DNA of 50,172 bases from Kiritimatiellia bacterium. GTDB taxonomy: Bacteria > Verrucomicrobiota > Kiritimatiellia > RFP12 > UBA1067. Numbering within the stretch: position 1 is the first letter of the stretch; each line of letters starts with the position of its first letter. This document shows positions 39,728-50,000 of the stretch, in pieces. A program made the position numbers and the translations under genes. The stretch is from NCBI GenBank assembly GCA_024405395.1, contig JAKSOW010000007.1, positions 1 to 50,172 on the forward strand, in the 5' to 3' direction. The notes under the pieces are model-generated. The model was not told where the DNA came from and ran no database searches. It saw only the letters and a program-made list of their open reading frames with translations.

Positions 39728-42700
39728 ATGAAATCTGCTAATTTCTGGATGAACTTGGCTTTGTGTGTGCTGCTGGTGGGGAGTGTCTCGGCGGCGCAGA
39801 GCGTCATTGATCTGACGGATGGCGCCGCCGTCCAGCTGGATGCGGCCGGCAACGCGAAGGGCACGACTTATTGGTTCCACGGCGATGGCTCCTTGACGCT
39901 TCCGAGCGTCGACGTGCAGGGTGGCCTCTATGAGTTTCTGCCGATTCTTCTCGCCACCAACGGCGTCATCACGGTGGATGCCTCGGGCCTCACCAACTGC
40001 CGGGGCCTGCGCTGGTCAAACCACCTGCGCGTCGATCGGCAGCTCGTGGTCAAGGGCGTGGACTACATCGAATACGGGGCCTCATCCGCGGGTGCGTATG
40101 GTTCGACGGACATCACCTATTTCCGTGCCGATCCGGCCTTTGTGGATGCGGAAGGTGCGCCGATTGCCGAGCCTGCGGGCTTGACCTTCACCAATGCGGT
40201 GACGCTTTGCACGAAGCCCTCCTGTGCCTGGCGCATCGCCCCCAAATGCTGGTTCTGGCCCTACGTTGACGATGCTTTGGGAAGTCCGGGGCAGACGCTG
40301 GAGGTGGCGGACTACAATCTGGGCATCATCTCGGTCAAGTCCATTTCTGCCGACGTGGTGAAAGTGGGGGCGAATGGCGGCCTGTCGTGCCGTCCCTGCT
40401 CCCTTTTGTGGGATTCGTCCGAGAAGGGCAAGTTCTGGAAGTGGGGCGGCAGCACCGACACGTGGCGGAAAGACGTGGTGCTCGACGGCGGTGTGTTCTA
40501 CACGTCAAGCACGCCCGTCTTCACTCTCGATGGGTCGTTGACCGGACAGGGCCGCGTTGAGTTGCGCGGCGGGAACGGCGTGACGATCACAGGCGATGTG
40601 CGTGTGGATGGCGACTTCAAGGTCTACAACAAAGGTCTGGTGTTGGGAGCGGAAGACGTCCAGGCCACGGTGACCGTCTCGTCCGTAAACAAGGCGCCGA
40701 TTTCCTTCACGCAGCCAGCGGTACGGCTGACGGGGCTGGTAGGCAACAACCTCGAGAACTGTGTGTTGACGATCAGCAACAACCAGTCTCTCGTTGTGGG
40801 GAACCTGTCGGGGGCGCTCAGTATCCTGGGCGGCCCGGAGAACTGCGCCGTTACGGTGCAGAACCTGGCGGCCGACACGCAGTTGCGGGTGGCGGACGGC
40901 ATCGCCCTCACGGTGGCGCAGGGGAGCGTGGACAAGGCCATCGAGCTCGTTGACGCCAATGGAACCAGCCAGTGGTCTTTCAGCGGCCCCACGACCGGAG
41001 AGCGGATGACGGTGACCCTTGCCGTCGACGCGGGGGCGGTGGCACCGACGCTGACGCTGGGCGGCAAGCTGAACATCACGGGCGTGCCCGCCAACCTGGC
41101 GGCCCTGACCATCGCCGCCAATGGCGATGTTACGGGGGACTTTCCGCCCACGGTGCCGATTCACGCGCAGGGTGGCAAATGGATAGGTGCAGGCGGCTGG
41201 CAGAAAAAGGTGGCGCTCTGGTGCGATGCCTCGCAGGAAAATACGTTCACGTATGTGGGCGAACTCAATCCCGGTCTGCAGCTGGCCGTCGACAGCCCCA
41301 ACAAGATCTTCTGGTGGCACGACTGCCGCCCTGATCGGCAGGACTATGCCTTGGCGATGTCGCGCTTCTCCACAAACGACTGGAATTCGTCCCAGGGCAA
41401 GTTCAATGTCGACGTCTATCCCGGGATGTATCCCTCCGTCATTGCGGATGGGCTCAACGGCAAGTCCATCCTGAAGTGTTCGTACGGCAACCAGACGCGC
41501 CTGGGCGTACTCACCCCCGACAAGCCGCTCCAGACGAGCCGTACGCGCAGTAGGGGAACATACGACGGCATTGCGTCGCAGTATGCCATCGTGCTGGCAC
41601 GATGCGTGCAGGTGAACAATGGTGCCGCGCTGCTCTCCAGCGACGACGCCTCGCTGCAGGCGACCGGCAAGGGCTATAACGCCAACATCTTCTCGAATGA
41701 CACATTGACGGTGTACAAGAACGGCACGCGGGTGGCCGACCCCACCACGACCCCCTGGGGAAATGCGCAGTGGGCCATCTACTCGTTCACGACGGAAGGG
41801 GCGGTGGTGAATGGCCTGACGGTGGCCAAGGATGCCAACGACAACGCGGGTGGCGGTTTTGACTATGCGGAGATCCTCGTCTTCTCGGAGATGCCCACCG
41901 AGGAAGAGCGGAAGCTCGCGGAGGAGTATCTGGCGGCAAAGTGGGGCCTTGAGGTTTCGCACGCGAACACCACGATCGCGCAATCGGTGATGGGCAGCGG
42001 CGAGACGGTGCTGCAGGCGCCGACGCGCATCTCGGGCATGTTTGCGGGCACGATTGACCTCAATGGTCAGCGGCTGGAGATCCCGGACGGGAAGGCGCCG
42101 ATTCGCGAATCCGAGATTCCGGACGAGGGGCGTGTTCTCTGGCTCGATCCTTCGGCGGCGGCGACCGTCGTCATGGGGAGCGATCCGGCCAAGCCTGTGG
42201 AGATCGAAGGCCTCTATCAGCGCGACAATGCGGCGGCTCGCGTGGAGAATGGAACGGGTTGGTATTGCCAGAGCGCCTATTCCGAAAACGGCGTCACGAA
42301 TCGCCGTCCGCATCTGGTCACGGCGTCTCAGGGTGGCACGGCCACGACGTGGCTTGACTTCGCCGATGCGTATGGCTGCGACAAGGACGGCAACAACCTC
42401 ATGTTCCGTCAGCTCCCGTACCGCGAGCCGATGGCCAATTATGCCGATATCAGCACGAGGGTGGGCGATGGTGGCTGGGGCACGGTTTCGGCCCGCACCT
42501 TCTTCCTGGTGCTGGACACCAGACGCGGCGGCGGCACGCCTTTTTGTTCGCAGGCGGGTGGCGGCGTTGGGTCCACGCACACGTATGACGTGGGCAGCCG
42601 TGGCGACAACCCCAGCTGGTCGGATCCGATCTGGGGTCCGAAGACGCAGGCACAGGCAACAGGCGGAAGTCTGCGCCTGGATGGCGCAGTCGTGGCTGAC

Positions 42701-43348
42701 GGCACTACGCAGGGGTTCAACGGTCGGCCTGAGGTCATGTTCTTCCAGCCGGCCCCCGGGGCGGTTCAGGATGCCGTTCCCATCAAGGCCCTGGGCATGC
42801 TCAACGTCAACAACAGCGCAGCGCAGCAGGAGATCATGGGCGAAGTGCTGCTCTACACGAATGTGCTGGATGAGGCGACCAGTGCCGACATCGAGGCCTA
42901 CCTCATGAAGAAGTGGTTGGGCAAGGCGCGGGACGGCTATCAGGACTTCCGCGACGTCACGGTGACCGGCGCGGGCACGTTGGTGGCGCCGTCCTTCAAG
43001 ACGCTGCCGCAGCTCGGGGCGGGTTTCACGGGCGACATCGCCGTGACGAACGAGGTGCAGACCTTCACTTTTGCCGCGGGCGCGACGGTGGCCGCCGAGG
43101 CGGTGGACATCGCCACCACGGCGCTTGCGCTGCCGGATGAGGTGACGGTGAATCTCGTCTTCGCGCAGGTGCCGGAGGCGGGCGTCTACACGCTCTTTGC
43201 GGCCGATCTGCAGGGTACGCCGGCATTCACTCTGGGTACGGTGCAGGGCTTCAGCCGGTTGGACCGCCTGACGCTCAAGTGGAACGCAGCGACCAAGCAG
43301 CTGCAGGCCGTCGTCCGTGCCAAGGGCACATCCATCCTGCTGCGGTAA
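39728..43348 (+). CDS. Giant exported LamG-like repeat protein 1
   Basis: A 1206-residue protein with a signal peptide (to about SVSAA). The N-terminal 450 residues are beta-strand-rich without a named motif. Two jelly-roll-type units follow, the first beginning near VALWCDASQENTF and ending EEYLAAKWGLEVSH, the second beginning RVLWLDPSAAAT and ending IEAYLMKKWLGK. This is the pattern of LamG/concanavalin A-like lectin domains in PVC surface proteins. A terminal 130-residue domain ends GTSILLR. The likely role is surface binding of glycans; no catalytic residues seen. The next gene is a paralogue with the same architecture and an almost identical end. Confidence 0.78.
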   Translation: MKSANFWMNLALCVLLVGSVSAAQSVIDLTDGAAVQLDAAGNAKGTTYWFHGDGSLTLPSVDVQGGLYEFLPILLATNGVITVDASGLTNCRGLRWSNHLRVDRQLVVKGVDYIEYGASSAGAYGSTDITYFRADPAFVDAEGAPIAEPAGLTFTNAVTLCTKPSCAWRIAPKCWFWPYVDDALGSPGQTLEVADYNLGIISVKSISADVVKVGANGGLSCRPCSLLWDSSEKGKFWKWGGSTDTWRKDVVLDGGVFYTSSTPVFTLDGSLTGQGRVELRGGNGVTITGDVRVDGDFKVYNKGLVLGAEDVQATVTVSSVNKAPISFTQPAVRLTGLVGNNLENCVLTISNNQSLVVGNLSGALSILGGPENCAVTVQNLAADTQLRVADGIALTVAQGSVDKAIELVDANGTSQWSFSGPTTGERMTVTLAVDAGAVAPTLTLGGKLNITGVPANLAALTIAANGDVTGDFPPTVPIHAQGGKWIGAGGWQKKVALWCDASQENTFTYVGELNPGLQLAVDSPNKIFWWHDCRPDRQDYALAMSRFSTNDWNSSQGKFNVDVYPGMYPSVIADGLNGKSILKCSYGNQTRLGVLTPDKPLQTSRTRSRGTYDGIASQYAIVLARCVQVNNGAALLSSDDASLQATGKGYNANIFSNDTLTVYKNGTRVADPTTTPWGNAQWAIYSFTTEGAVVNGLTVAKDANDNAGGGFDYAEILVFSEMPTEEERKLAEEYLAAKWGLEVSHANTTIAQSVMGSGETVLQAPTRISGMFAGTIDLNGQRLEIPDGKAPIRESEIPDEGRVLWLDPSAAATVVMGSDPAKPVEIEGLYQRDNAAARVENGTGWYCQSAYSENGVTNRRPHLVTASQGGTATTWLDFADAYGCDKDGNNLMFRQLPYREPMANYADISTRVGDGGWGTVSARTFFLVLDTRRGGGTPFCSQAGGGVGSTHTYDVGSRGDNPSWSDPIWGPKTQAQATGGSLRLDGAVVADGTTQGFNGRPEVMFFQPAPGAVQDAVPIKALGMLNVNNSAAQQEIMGEVLLYTNVLDEATSADIEAYLMKKWLGKARDGYQDFRDVTVTGAGTLVAPSFKTLPQLGAGFTGDIAVTNEVQTFTFAAGATVAAEAVDIATTALALPDEVTVNLVFAQVPEAGVYTLFAADLQGTPAFTLGTVQGFSRLDRLTLKWNAATKQLQAVVRAKGTSILLR

Positions 43349-43382
43349 CAAGGCCTGAGGCCCGAGGAATGAAGGAGAAGCG

Positions 43383-46300
43383 ATGAGAAAACTGATGCTG
43401 TTTGGGGCAGCCTGTGTGGCCTTCGCCCTGGCCGGGTTGGCTGCGAACGGGTACTATTATGGCCCGAATGAGGAGATCACGGTCGACTCCGCAGTCAACA
43501 ACGCGGCGAGCGTGCTCGTTCTTGGTTCGGACAATACGCTCAAGCTGACCGGAGCTCCTGATGCCAAAGGCGTCTACACCTTCAGCGCCTCGATTATCGC
43601 GACGAACGGTCCTAATCCCTCGTTCACGATCGACGGCAGCGCGCTTACGGGGGCGACGGCCCTGCGCATGACCGGCCATGTCGCCACCCGGGCGCAGACC
43701 GTCAAGGGCGCGTCGCCCATCCCCGCCGCCGGAATGACCGTGAAGGGCTTCACGAAGATCATCTACGGCGAGGCGACGGCCAACAACCTCACCACGCGGC
43801 AGCTTGCAAGCTGGTGTGTCTCGGACGTAACCTTTACGGATGATCCGGGTGAGATCGTCTTCACGAACACCGTGACGATGTGCGCGACGCCGACGTGCCC
43901 GTGGTCGGTCGCGGACGGTTCTTCGCTTTGGGTGGGCCCCGGGATTGCGTTTCCGTTCGCCGACCAGGTGGTGGACGGCGTCTTCACGCTGGGGAATTTC
44001 GACCTGGGTCTTTCCTTCGACATCACGGATCTTCCGAACGAAATCCGTGTGCCGGCCGACCGTATCCTGGCCTACTTCCCGTTCTATCTAAGTTGGGGAT
44101 CGTCTCATGCGCTGGATCCCTGGTATTGGGCTGGTGACGGCGCTAAGACGTTCCCCTGCGACATCACGTTGGCCGATGCGTCGGCGAAGCTGCTGCTCAA
44201 TTCCGCGCAGAAACACACGTTTACGGGCCGCATGACGGGCGCCGGCACCATCAGATACTCCAATTCGGGACGGGTGGTCTTCCAGAACGCCGTGGACATG
44301 ACGGGGACTATCGAGTTTGATCTGAACGCCACACTGGAATGCGCCGGCGCGGCGGGGACCGTGCTGAATGTCGGCGTTTTGGGGCGCAATGGCTCTTCCG
44401 GAACGGTCAACGTCAGGGTTGGCGACGGTAACGCGCTCACGGTGGGCACGCTTCGGGGCGCCTTCGACGTGCAGGGGGCTGGCGCGTTCACCGTGAACAG
44501 TTTCACAGCGGATGCCGCGCTCAGCCTGGGCGCGGGCATGACCGCCACGCTCAACACGCCGCCCACGGCGCTGCTGACTCTCACGGAAGGCGACGGTTCG
44601 AAGAAATGGACGATCAACGGCCCAGCCGATGCGACGCTCTCCCCTACGTTCATCAAGGATGTCGCGGGTGGCTACCTGACGTTGGGCGGCAAACTTGACA
44701 TTGGCAGCCTCTCGGGTTTTGACGGTGTCATTATTGCCACTGGCGCGCAGGTGACGGGTGATGTGGGCGACATGCCGATCAAGATGCAGGGCGGCTCGTT
44801 CGCGTATGCCGTCAGGGGGTGGCAGAGCAAGCTGGCGCTTTGGCTTGACGCCTCCGCCGCAAGTTCCATCACAACGGTCCGAGAAGCCTGGGGTGCGGAC
44901 ATCACGAAGAACTCGCCCGTTTACGTCTCAAACGGCCAAACATACGACTACGTTCAGCAGTGGCGTGATTGCCGCCCAGGGCAGGATCGTTTTGTGACCT
45001 GCACCCGGGCGAAGAGTGCCAAGACCTTTGACGAGGCAACTAGTGTCCCCACCGTGATCCCCTATTTTGTGCCGGCGGGTGACGAGAACAAGGGACCGGC
45101 CGGAAGGGGTGCCTATGTTTCTTTGGCGGGCAGTAACCGCAATCTGCAGATCTGCACGAGCAGTCCGGATGATCGCACGCCGCTTGCGGCCGAATACGCC
45201 ATTGCCGTCTTCGGATCCCAAAACGGCGGTGGCGGCTCGCTCTTGGCGTTGACGGATGGTGGGCTTGCGCGCAAAAAGGGAACGAACAAGGCCGGTGCCG
45301 CCTACGCCATCGTGTCCAATACCGTGAATGGCGTGACGGGCATCGCCACGAACGGCATTCCCGTCAATCCGCTCGAGACGGGCTTCAACGGCGGCTGGCA
45401 GATCGTCTCCGCCGACCTCGCCGGGCGTATGGTGGGCGGCCTGGGCTATGCCCGAGAGACTGGTGCGCAGGCGGCCAGCCTCCCTGACCGCGGCTATTCG
45501 GAATACGCCGAGGTGCTGATCTTCGGCACGCGGCCGACGCCGCTTGAGATCCAGCAGGCCGAAGACTATCTGGCGGCGAAGTGGGGGCTGCCCGTCACGC
45601 ATCCCGATCCCGCCGAGGAACGGCCATGCGAGAATACGCTCGCCGGCACGGGCACGCTCACCCTAAGCAAGTCGCTGGTGGCGGATGGCTTCTTCGACGG
45701 TACGATCGACCTGAACGGCAATACGCTGTCGCTTGCCGAAGGGCGATATCCGCTTGCAGATGCCGAGATTCCCGCCGCCAACCGTCTGGCGTGGTTCGAT
45801 CCGTCGCTCCCGGCGACGGTTGAGCTTGACGCCGATCATCCTGGCGAAGTGGCCTCTATGTACCAGCGTGACAATGCGGGCGAGCCTGTGACGACGCCGA
45901 ATGCGTACTATGTGGCCACCGCCTACAAGCCAACTGAAGACTATCGGCCCTGCTACGTGGCTGGTGCGCGGGAATTTGGTTCGGCGGCAGGCTGGCTCGA
46001 CAACTTCGACGGCTCGGACGCTCGGAACACCTTCTTCTTCTATAGGCTTGACCCGACGACCGGGGAACGCATCTATCCGGAGGGAATCGACAACGCGACC
46101 ATGACGTCTCTCGCCCCACGAACGTTTTTCATGGTGCTCGACACGTCTTTCGGCGGCGGCTCGCCGTTCCTTGACTGGGCCAGCGGCAATGGCGACCTCG
46201 CTCGGCGCAGGACGGCGACTGATCCCATCTGGAGAGCCAACCAGAAGGATTCCTTTGGCGAACTCCTGTATGGTCCGACCTACCGTCTTCTTGCCGGGAG

Positions 46301-46985
46301 TACGGGGCATACCTACCTGGACGGTGTGGAGGTGGATGGCACAACGCAGAGCTTCTCCGGCCGTCCCGAGGTTCTTACCGTGCGCACAGGGGCGATGAAT
46401 GCGGCCGGCGAAGGCCCCTTGTTGAAATCTGTGGGAACGTACAACAACGACAAGGGCACATTCCGCGAAGTGGTGGGCGAAATCCTGGCTTACTCGACGG
46501 AGCTTGACGATGATACGCGCGCCGACATCGAGGCCTACCTCATGAAGAAGTGGTTCGGCAAGATGCGTGAAGGGTATCAGGACTTCCGCGGCATGACGGT
46601 CACGGGCGCGGGTTCGCTGGTGGTGCCGAGCTTCAAGGCGCTGCCGCAGCTCGGGGCCGGCTTTACGGGCGACATCGCCGTGACGAACGAGGTGCAGACC
46701 TTCACCTTTGCCGCAGGCGCGACGGTGGCCGCCGAGGCTGTGGACATCGCCACCACGGCGCTTGCGCTGCCGGATGAGGTGACGGTGAATCTGGTCTTCG
46801 CGCAGGTTCCCGATCCAGGCGTCTACACGCTCTTTGCGGCCAATCTGCAGGGTGCGCCGGCATTCTCGCTGGGTACGGTGCAGGGCTTCAGCAGGCCGGA
46901 CCGCCTGGCGCTCAAGTGGAATGCGGCGGCAAAGCAGCTGCAGGTCATCATCCGTACCCAGGGCACCTCCATCCTGCTGCGCTAA
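43383..46985 (+). CDS. Giant exported LamG-like repeat protein 2
   Basis: A 1200-residue paralogue of the preceding protein with the same order: signal peptide (to about FALAGLAANG), a long beta-rich region, a first unit from LALWLDASAASSI to EDYLAAKWGLPVTH, a second from RLAWFDPSLPAT to IEAYLMKKWFGK, and a closing domain that ends GTSILLR. Similarity to protein 1 is moderate in the N-terminal part but nearly complete in the last 130 residues. AAGGAG stands before the ATG at 43383, and only 34 bases separate the two genes, so they share an operon. Confidence 0.78.
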   Translation: MRKLMLFGAACVAFALAGLAANGYYYGPNEEITVDSAVNNAASVLVLGSDNTLKLTGAPDAKGVYTFSASIIATNGPNPSFTIDGSALTGATALRMTGHVATRAQTVKGASPIPAAGMTVKGFTKIIYGEATANNLTTRQLASWCVSDVTFTDDPGEIVFTNTVTMCATPTCPWSVADGSSLWVGPGIAFPFADQVVDGVFTLGNFDLGLSFDITDLPNEIRVPADRILAYFPFYLSWGSSHALDPWYWAGDGAKTFPCDITLADASAKLLLNSAQKHTFTGRMTGAGTIRYSNSGRVVFQNAVDMTGTIEFDLNATLECAGAAGTVLNVGVLGRNGSSGTVNVRVGDGNALTVGTLRGAFDVQGAGAFTVNSFTADAALSLGAGMTATLNTPPTALLTLTEGDGSKKWTINGPADATLSPTFIKDVAGGYLTLGGKLDIGSLSGFDGVIIATGAQVTGDVGDMPIKMQGGSFAYAVRGWQSKLALWLDASAASSITTVREAWGADITKNSPVYVSNGQTYDYVQQWRDCRPGQDRFVTCTRAKSAKTFDEATSVPTVIPYFVPAGDENKGPAGRGAYVSLAGSNRNLQICTSSPDDRTPLAAEYAIAVFGSQNGGGGSLLALTDGGLARKKGTNKAGAAYAIVSNTVNGVTGIATNGIPVNPLETGFNGGWQIVSADLAGRMVGGLGYARETGAQAASLPDRGYSEYAEVLIFGTRPTPLEIQQAEDYLAAKWGLPVTHPDPAEERPCENTLAGTGTLTLSKSLVADGFFDGTIDLNGNTLSLAEGRYPLADAEIPAANRLAWFDPSLPATVELDADHPGEVASMYQRDNAGEPVTTPNAYYVATAYKPTEDYRPCYVAGAREFGSAAGWLDNFDGSDARNTFFFYRLDPTTGERIYPEGIDNATMTSLAPRTFFMVLDTSFGGGSPFLDWASGNGDLARRRTATDPIWRANQKDSFGELLYGPTYRLLAGSTGHTYLDGVEVDGTTQSFSGRPEVLTVRTGAMNAAGEGPLLKSVGTYNNDKGTFREVVGEILAYSTELDDDTRADIEAYLMKKWFGKMREGYQDFRGMTVTGAGSLVVPSFKALPQLGAGFTGDIAVTNEVQTFTFAAGATVAAEAVDIATTALALPDEVTVNLVFAQVPDPGVYTLFAANLQGAPAFSLGTVQGFSRPDRLALKWNAAAKQLQVIIRTQGTSILLR

Positions 46986-47032
46986 CGCCAGATCCCTGAA
47001 ACCTTTAAACCCCTAACAACTCACAGATAAAA

Positions 47033-50000
47033 ATGAAAACTCTATTTCCTCTTCTCCTGGCAACCCTGTCCTTATCCCTCTCTGCCGCCTGGGTGCGGGA
47101 TGTCCCCGCCGAGGTCGATGTGCTGGTGGTGGGCGGCACCGCCAAGGGCGTCGTGGCCGCCACGACCGCCAAGCAGGCGGGTGCCGGCAGCGTCTATCTG
47201 GTGACGCCCTACACCTATCTGGGCGAGGACCTTGCGGGCACGCTTGAATTGGCGTTGCCGAATGGCGCGCAGCCTACGCACCCGCTCGTCAAGAAGCTCT
47301 ACGCGAGCACGGCGGGTCTGGCGGAGTACGACTACTGGCCCAGCAAGCGCACGCCCCATCCTCGCTATGTCTTCCGCAACGACTGGTGGGATCGTCTGGC
47401 CGAGCCCGGCATCCCCTCCAGTCCCACGGACGGCGTCTACTACGAAAGCGACGTCTCGTACCGGTGCGTGTTGCGCAAGCCCGCGAAGATTTCGCGTGTT
47501 GAAGTGGTCGTCTTCGAGAAGGCCGGCAAGAAGAAGCCCATGACGCGCCATGGCGGCAAGGCGGCCACATCGGCCGTGACCTGCAAGGTGAAGTCGGGCG
47601 CGAAGGCCGGGCAGACGCTGGCGCTCACCCGCAAGGGCAAGATCTTCGACGTGAAGGGCGACGGCAGCTATCCCGACGTGGACGGCGTGGCCTGGGAAGC
47701 CGTGATCGACGGCGAGCTGAACGAGGTTGAACTCGATGTGACCCAAGCCGAGGACGCCAATCATCAATTTGTGGCGCGCATCTGGTTCCATCTGGCGAAT
47801 CCCGAGAGCTTCAGCGCGCCGCCGTCGCCGCTCAAGGCGAAGCGCATCCTCGATGCGGAGCTGACGTCTGCGGGCGTGGGCTTCATGACGGGCACGGCGG
47901 TCGCGGGTGTGAAGGGCACGGCGGTGACGGTCGTCAACAAGTCGGGCTGGCGCACGATTCGTGCGAAGCAGGTGATCGATGCCACACGCTATGGCGTGCT
48001 GAACCGTCTGCAGGGCCTGCCGGTGGCGGCCGAGGAATCCTTCTCGCGTCTCGTGATCGCGGATGGCGCGGCGCCTGAGGCCGAAGGCATGACGGTGGAG
48101 CAGCTGCCGGGCGAGTTCCCCGTGTCGCACCTGGCTCAGCCTGTGTTGGGACGGATGTATCGCTGCACGATGAAGCTGCCGATGAAGGACGGCACCTACC
48201 CGAGCTTCGCCGCCGCCGAATGGGAGGCGCGCGAACGCACCTGGGTGACGGGGATGATGGACGACGCCGATCTGCTTGTGTGGAACATGGCGTCCTGGAA
48301 GGATCTGGAGACGCGCCTTGTGGAAGGCGAGAAGCAGGGACGCGCCGCGGCGAAGGCGGCGAAGGGCGCCACGGCGCCGCTGGCGGCCGCCAAGGCCGAG
48401 TCCGCCCCCGATCTGCCGCTGTGGGGCGAATACGATGTCGTTGTCGTGGGCGGAGGCACCAGCGGGGCGCCTTCGGCCATCGGGGCGGCGCGCGCCGGCG
48501 CGAAGGTGCTGCTCGTCGAGTATCTCAACGTGCTGGGCGGCGTGGGCACGGACGGCATGATCCTCGGCTACTACGCCGGCAACCACTGCGGCTTTACGGA
48601 TGAATTCAAGAAGTTCAATCGCGCCACGGGTGCGCGCTTTGCGCTCTATCCGCGTGCGGAGACCTGGCGGCAGATGTGCCGCGAGGCGGGCGTCACCGTG
48701 TGGTTGGGCGCGATGGGCGTGGATGCCGTGGCGAAGAACGGCAAGATGGTGTCTGTGGACATCGCGACGGAACTTGGCTGCGGCCGCGTCCGCGCGAAGT
48801 GCTTCATCGACGGCACGGGCAACAGCGATGTCGCGGCGGCGGCAGGCGCGGAGACGGTGTTCAATCCGGCCCGCGAATTTGCGTTGCAGAGCGCGGGCCA
48901 GGCGCCGCACCGCATGGGACGCGGCTGCATCAACTCCGACTTCGGCTATGTGGACGACACCAGCGCCTTTGACCTGTGGCTCTTCGGCGTGCGTGCCCGT
49001 GCCGGCGCGCCCAATGCCTGGGATCTGGCGAAGATGCCCGACTCGCGCGAACGCCGCCGCATCGTCGCGGACTACATGATCAACGCCCAGGACGTCACGG
49101 CGAACCGGCCGTATCCCGATGTCGTGTGCCAGGCGCAGAGTTCGCAGGATTCGCACGGCTATCTCATCGACGACTACCGTTTCCTGTCCACGCCGAGCGC
49201 GATCCCGGTGAACAAGAAGATCGAGTTCCATCAGGAGTACAAGGTCAACATACCGCTGCGCACGCTGTTGCCGCGGAATCTCACCGGTCTTGCGGTGGTG
49301 GGCCTGGGCATGGGCTGCGCGCGTGACGTGCTGCCGATGGTGCGCATGCAGGCCGACCTGATGAATCAGGGCTATGCGGTGGGCATGGCGGCGGCGTGGG
49401 CGGCCGCAAAGCAGAACGGCGACTTCCGCAAACTGGACTTCGCCGCCCTGCGCAAGGCGCTGGTGGCGCAGAAGATCCTGCGTCCCGAGACCCTGGACTG
49501 GAACGCGGACGTCGACTATTCGTCGGATGCGGTGCTGGCTGCGGCCGTGAAGTCGATGGGTCCTGACATGAAGGGGTCGGATGTCGTGTACCGTCCCGAG
49601 AACCGTGCGCGCGCCGTGCCGCTTCTGAAGGCCGCCTATGCGGCGGCGACCACCGATGCGGAACGCCAGAACTACGCGAAGATGCTTGGGTTCATGGGTG
49701 ATCCCACGGGCGCGGAGACGCTCAAGGCCATTGTCGGCGGCAAGCAGAAGATTGTCCGGATGCCGCACGTCGGCGCCTACGGCAGTGGCGTCAATTCGAT
49801 GGACGGCTACATGATCGCCCTGGGGCGCGGCAAGGCGCCCTGTGCGGTTGAGCCCCTGCTGGCCGCGCTGGCCCAGGTCGACATGAAAGACCCCAAGCTG
49901 CGCCAGGTGCGCGGCATTACGCTGGCGTTGGAGGCGTTGGGATCCCCTGCGGCGGCGGGGGCGTTGGCGGAACATCTGACTGCCGTGGGCGGCCATGCCG

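Noticed and set aside
40505..43351. 948-codon open frame on the minus strand
   Set aside because: Arg/His-rich shadow of the first LamG-like giant with no domain or start signals.
47072..49996. 974-codon open frame on the minus strand
   Set aside because: It is the mirror of the FAD-dependent oxidoreductase, whose + frame has a signal peptide and clear Rossmann motifs; high GC in third positions keeps the opposite strand open.
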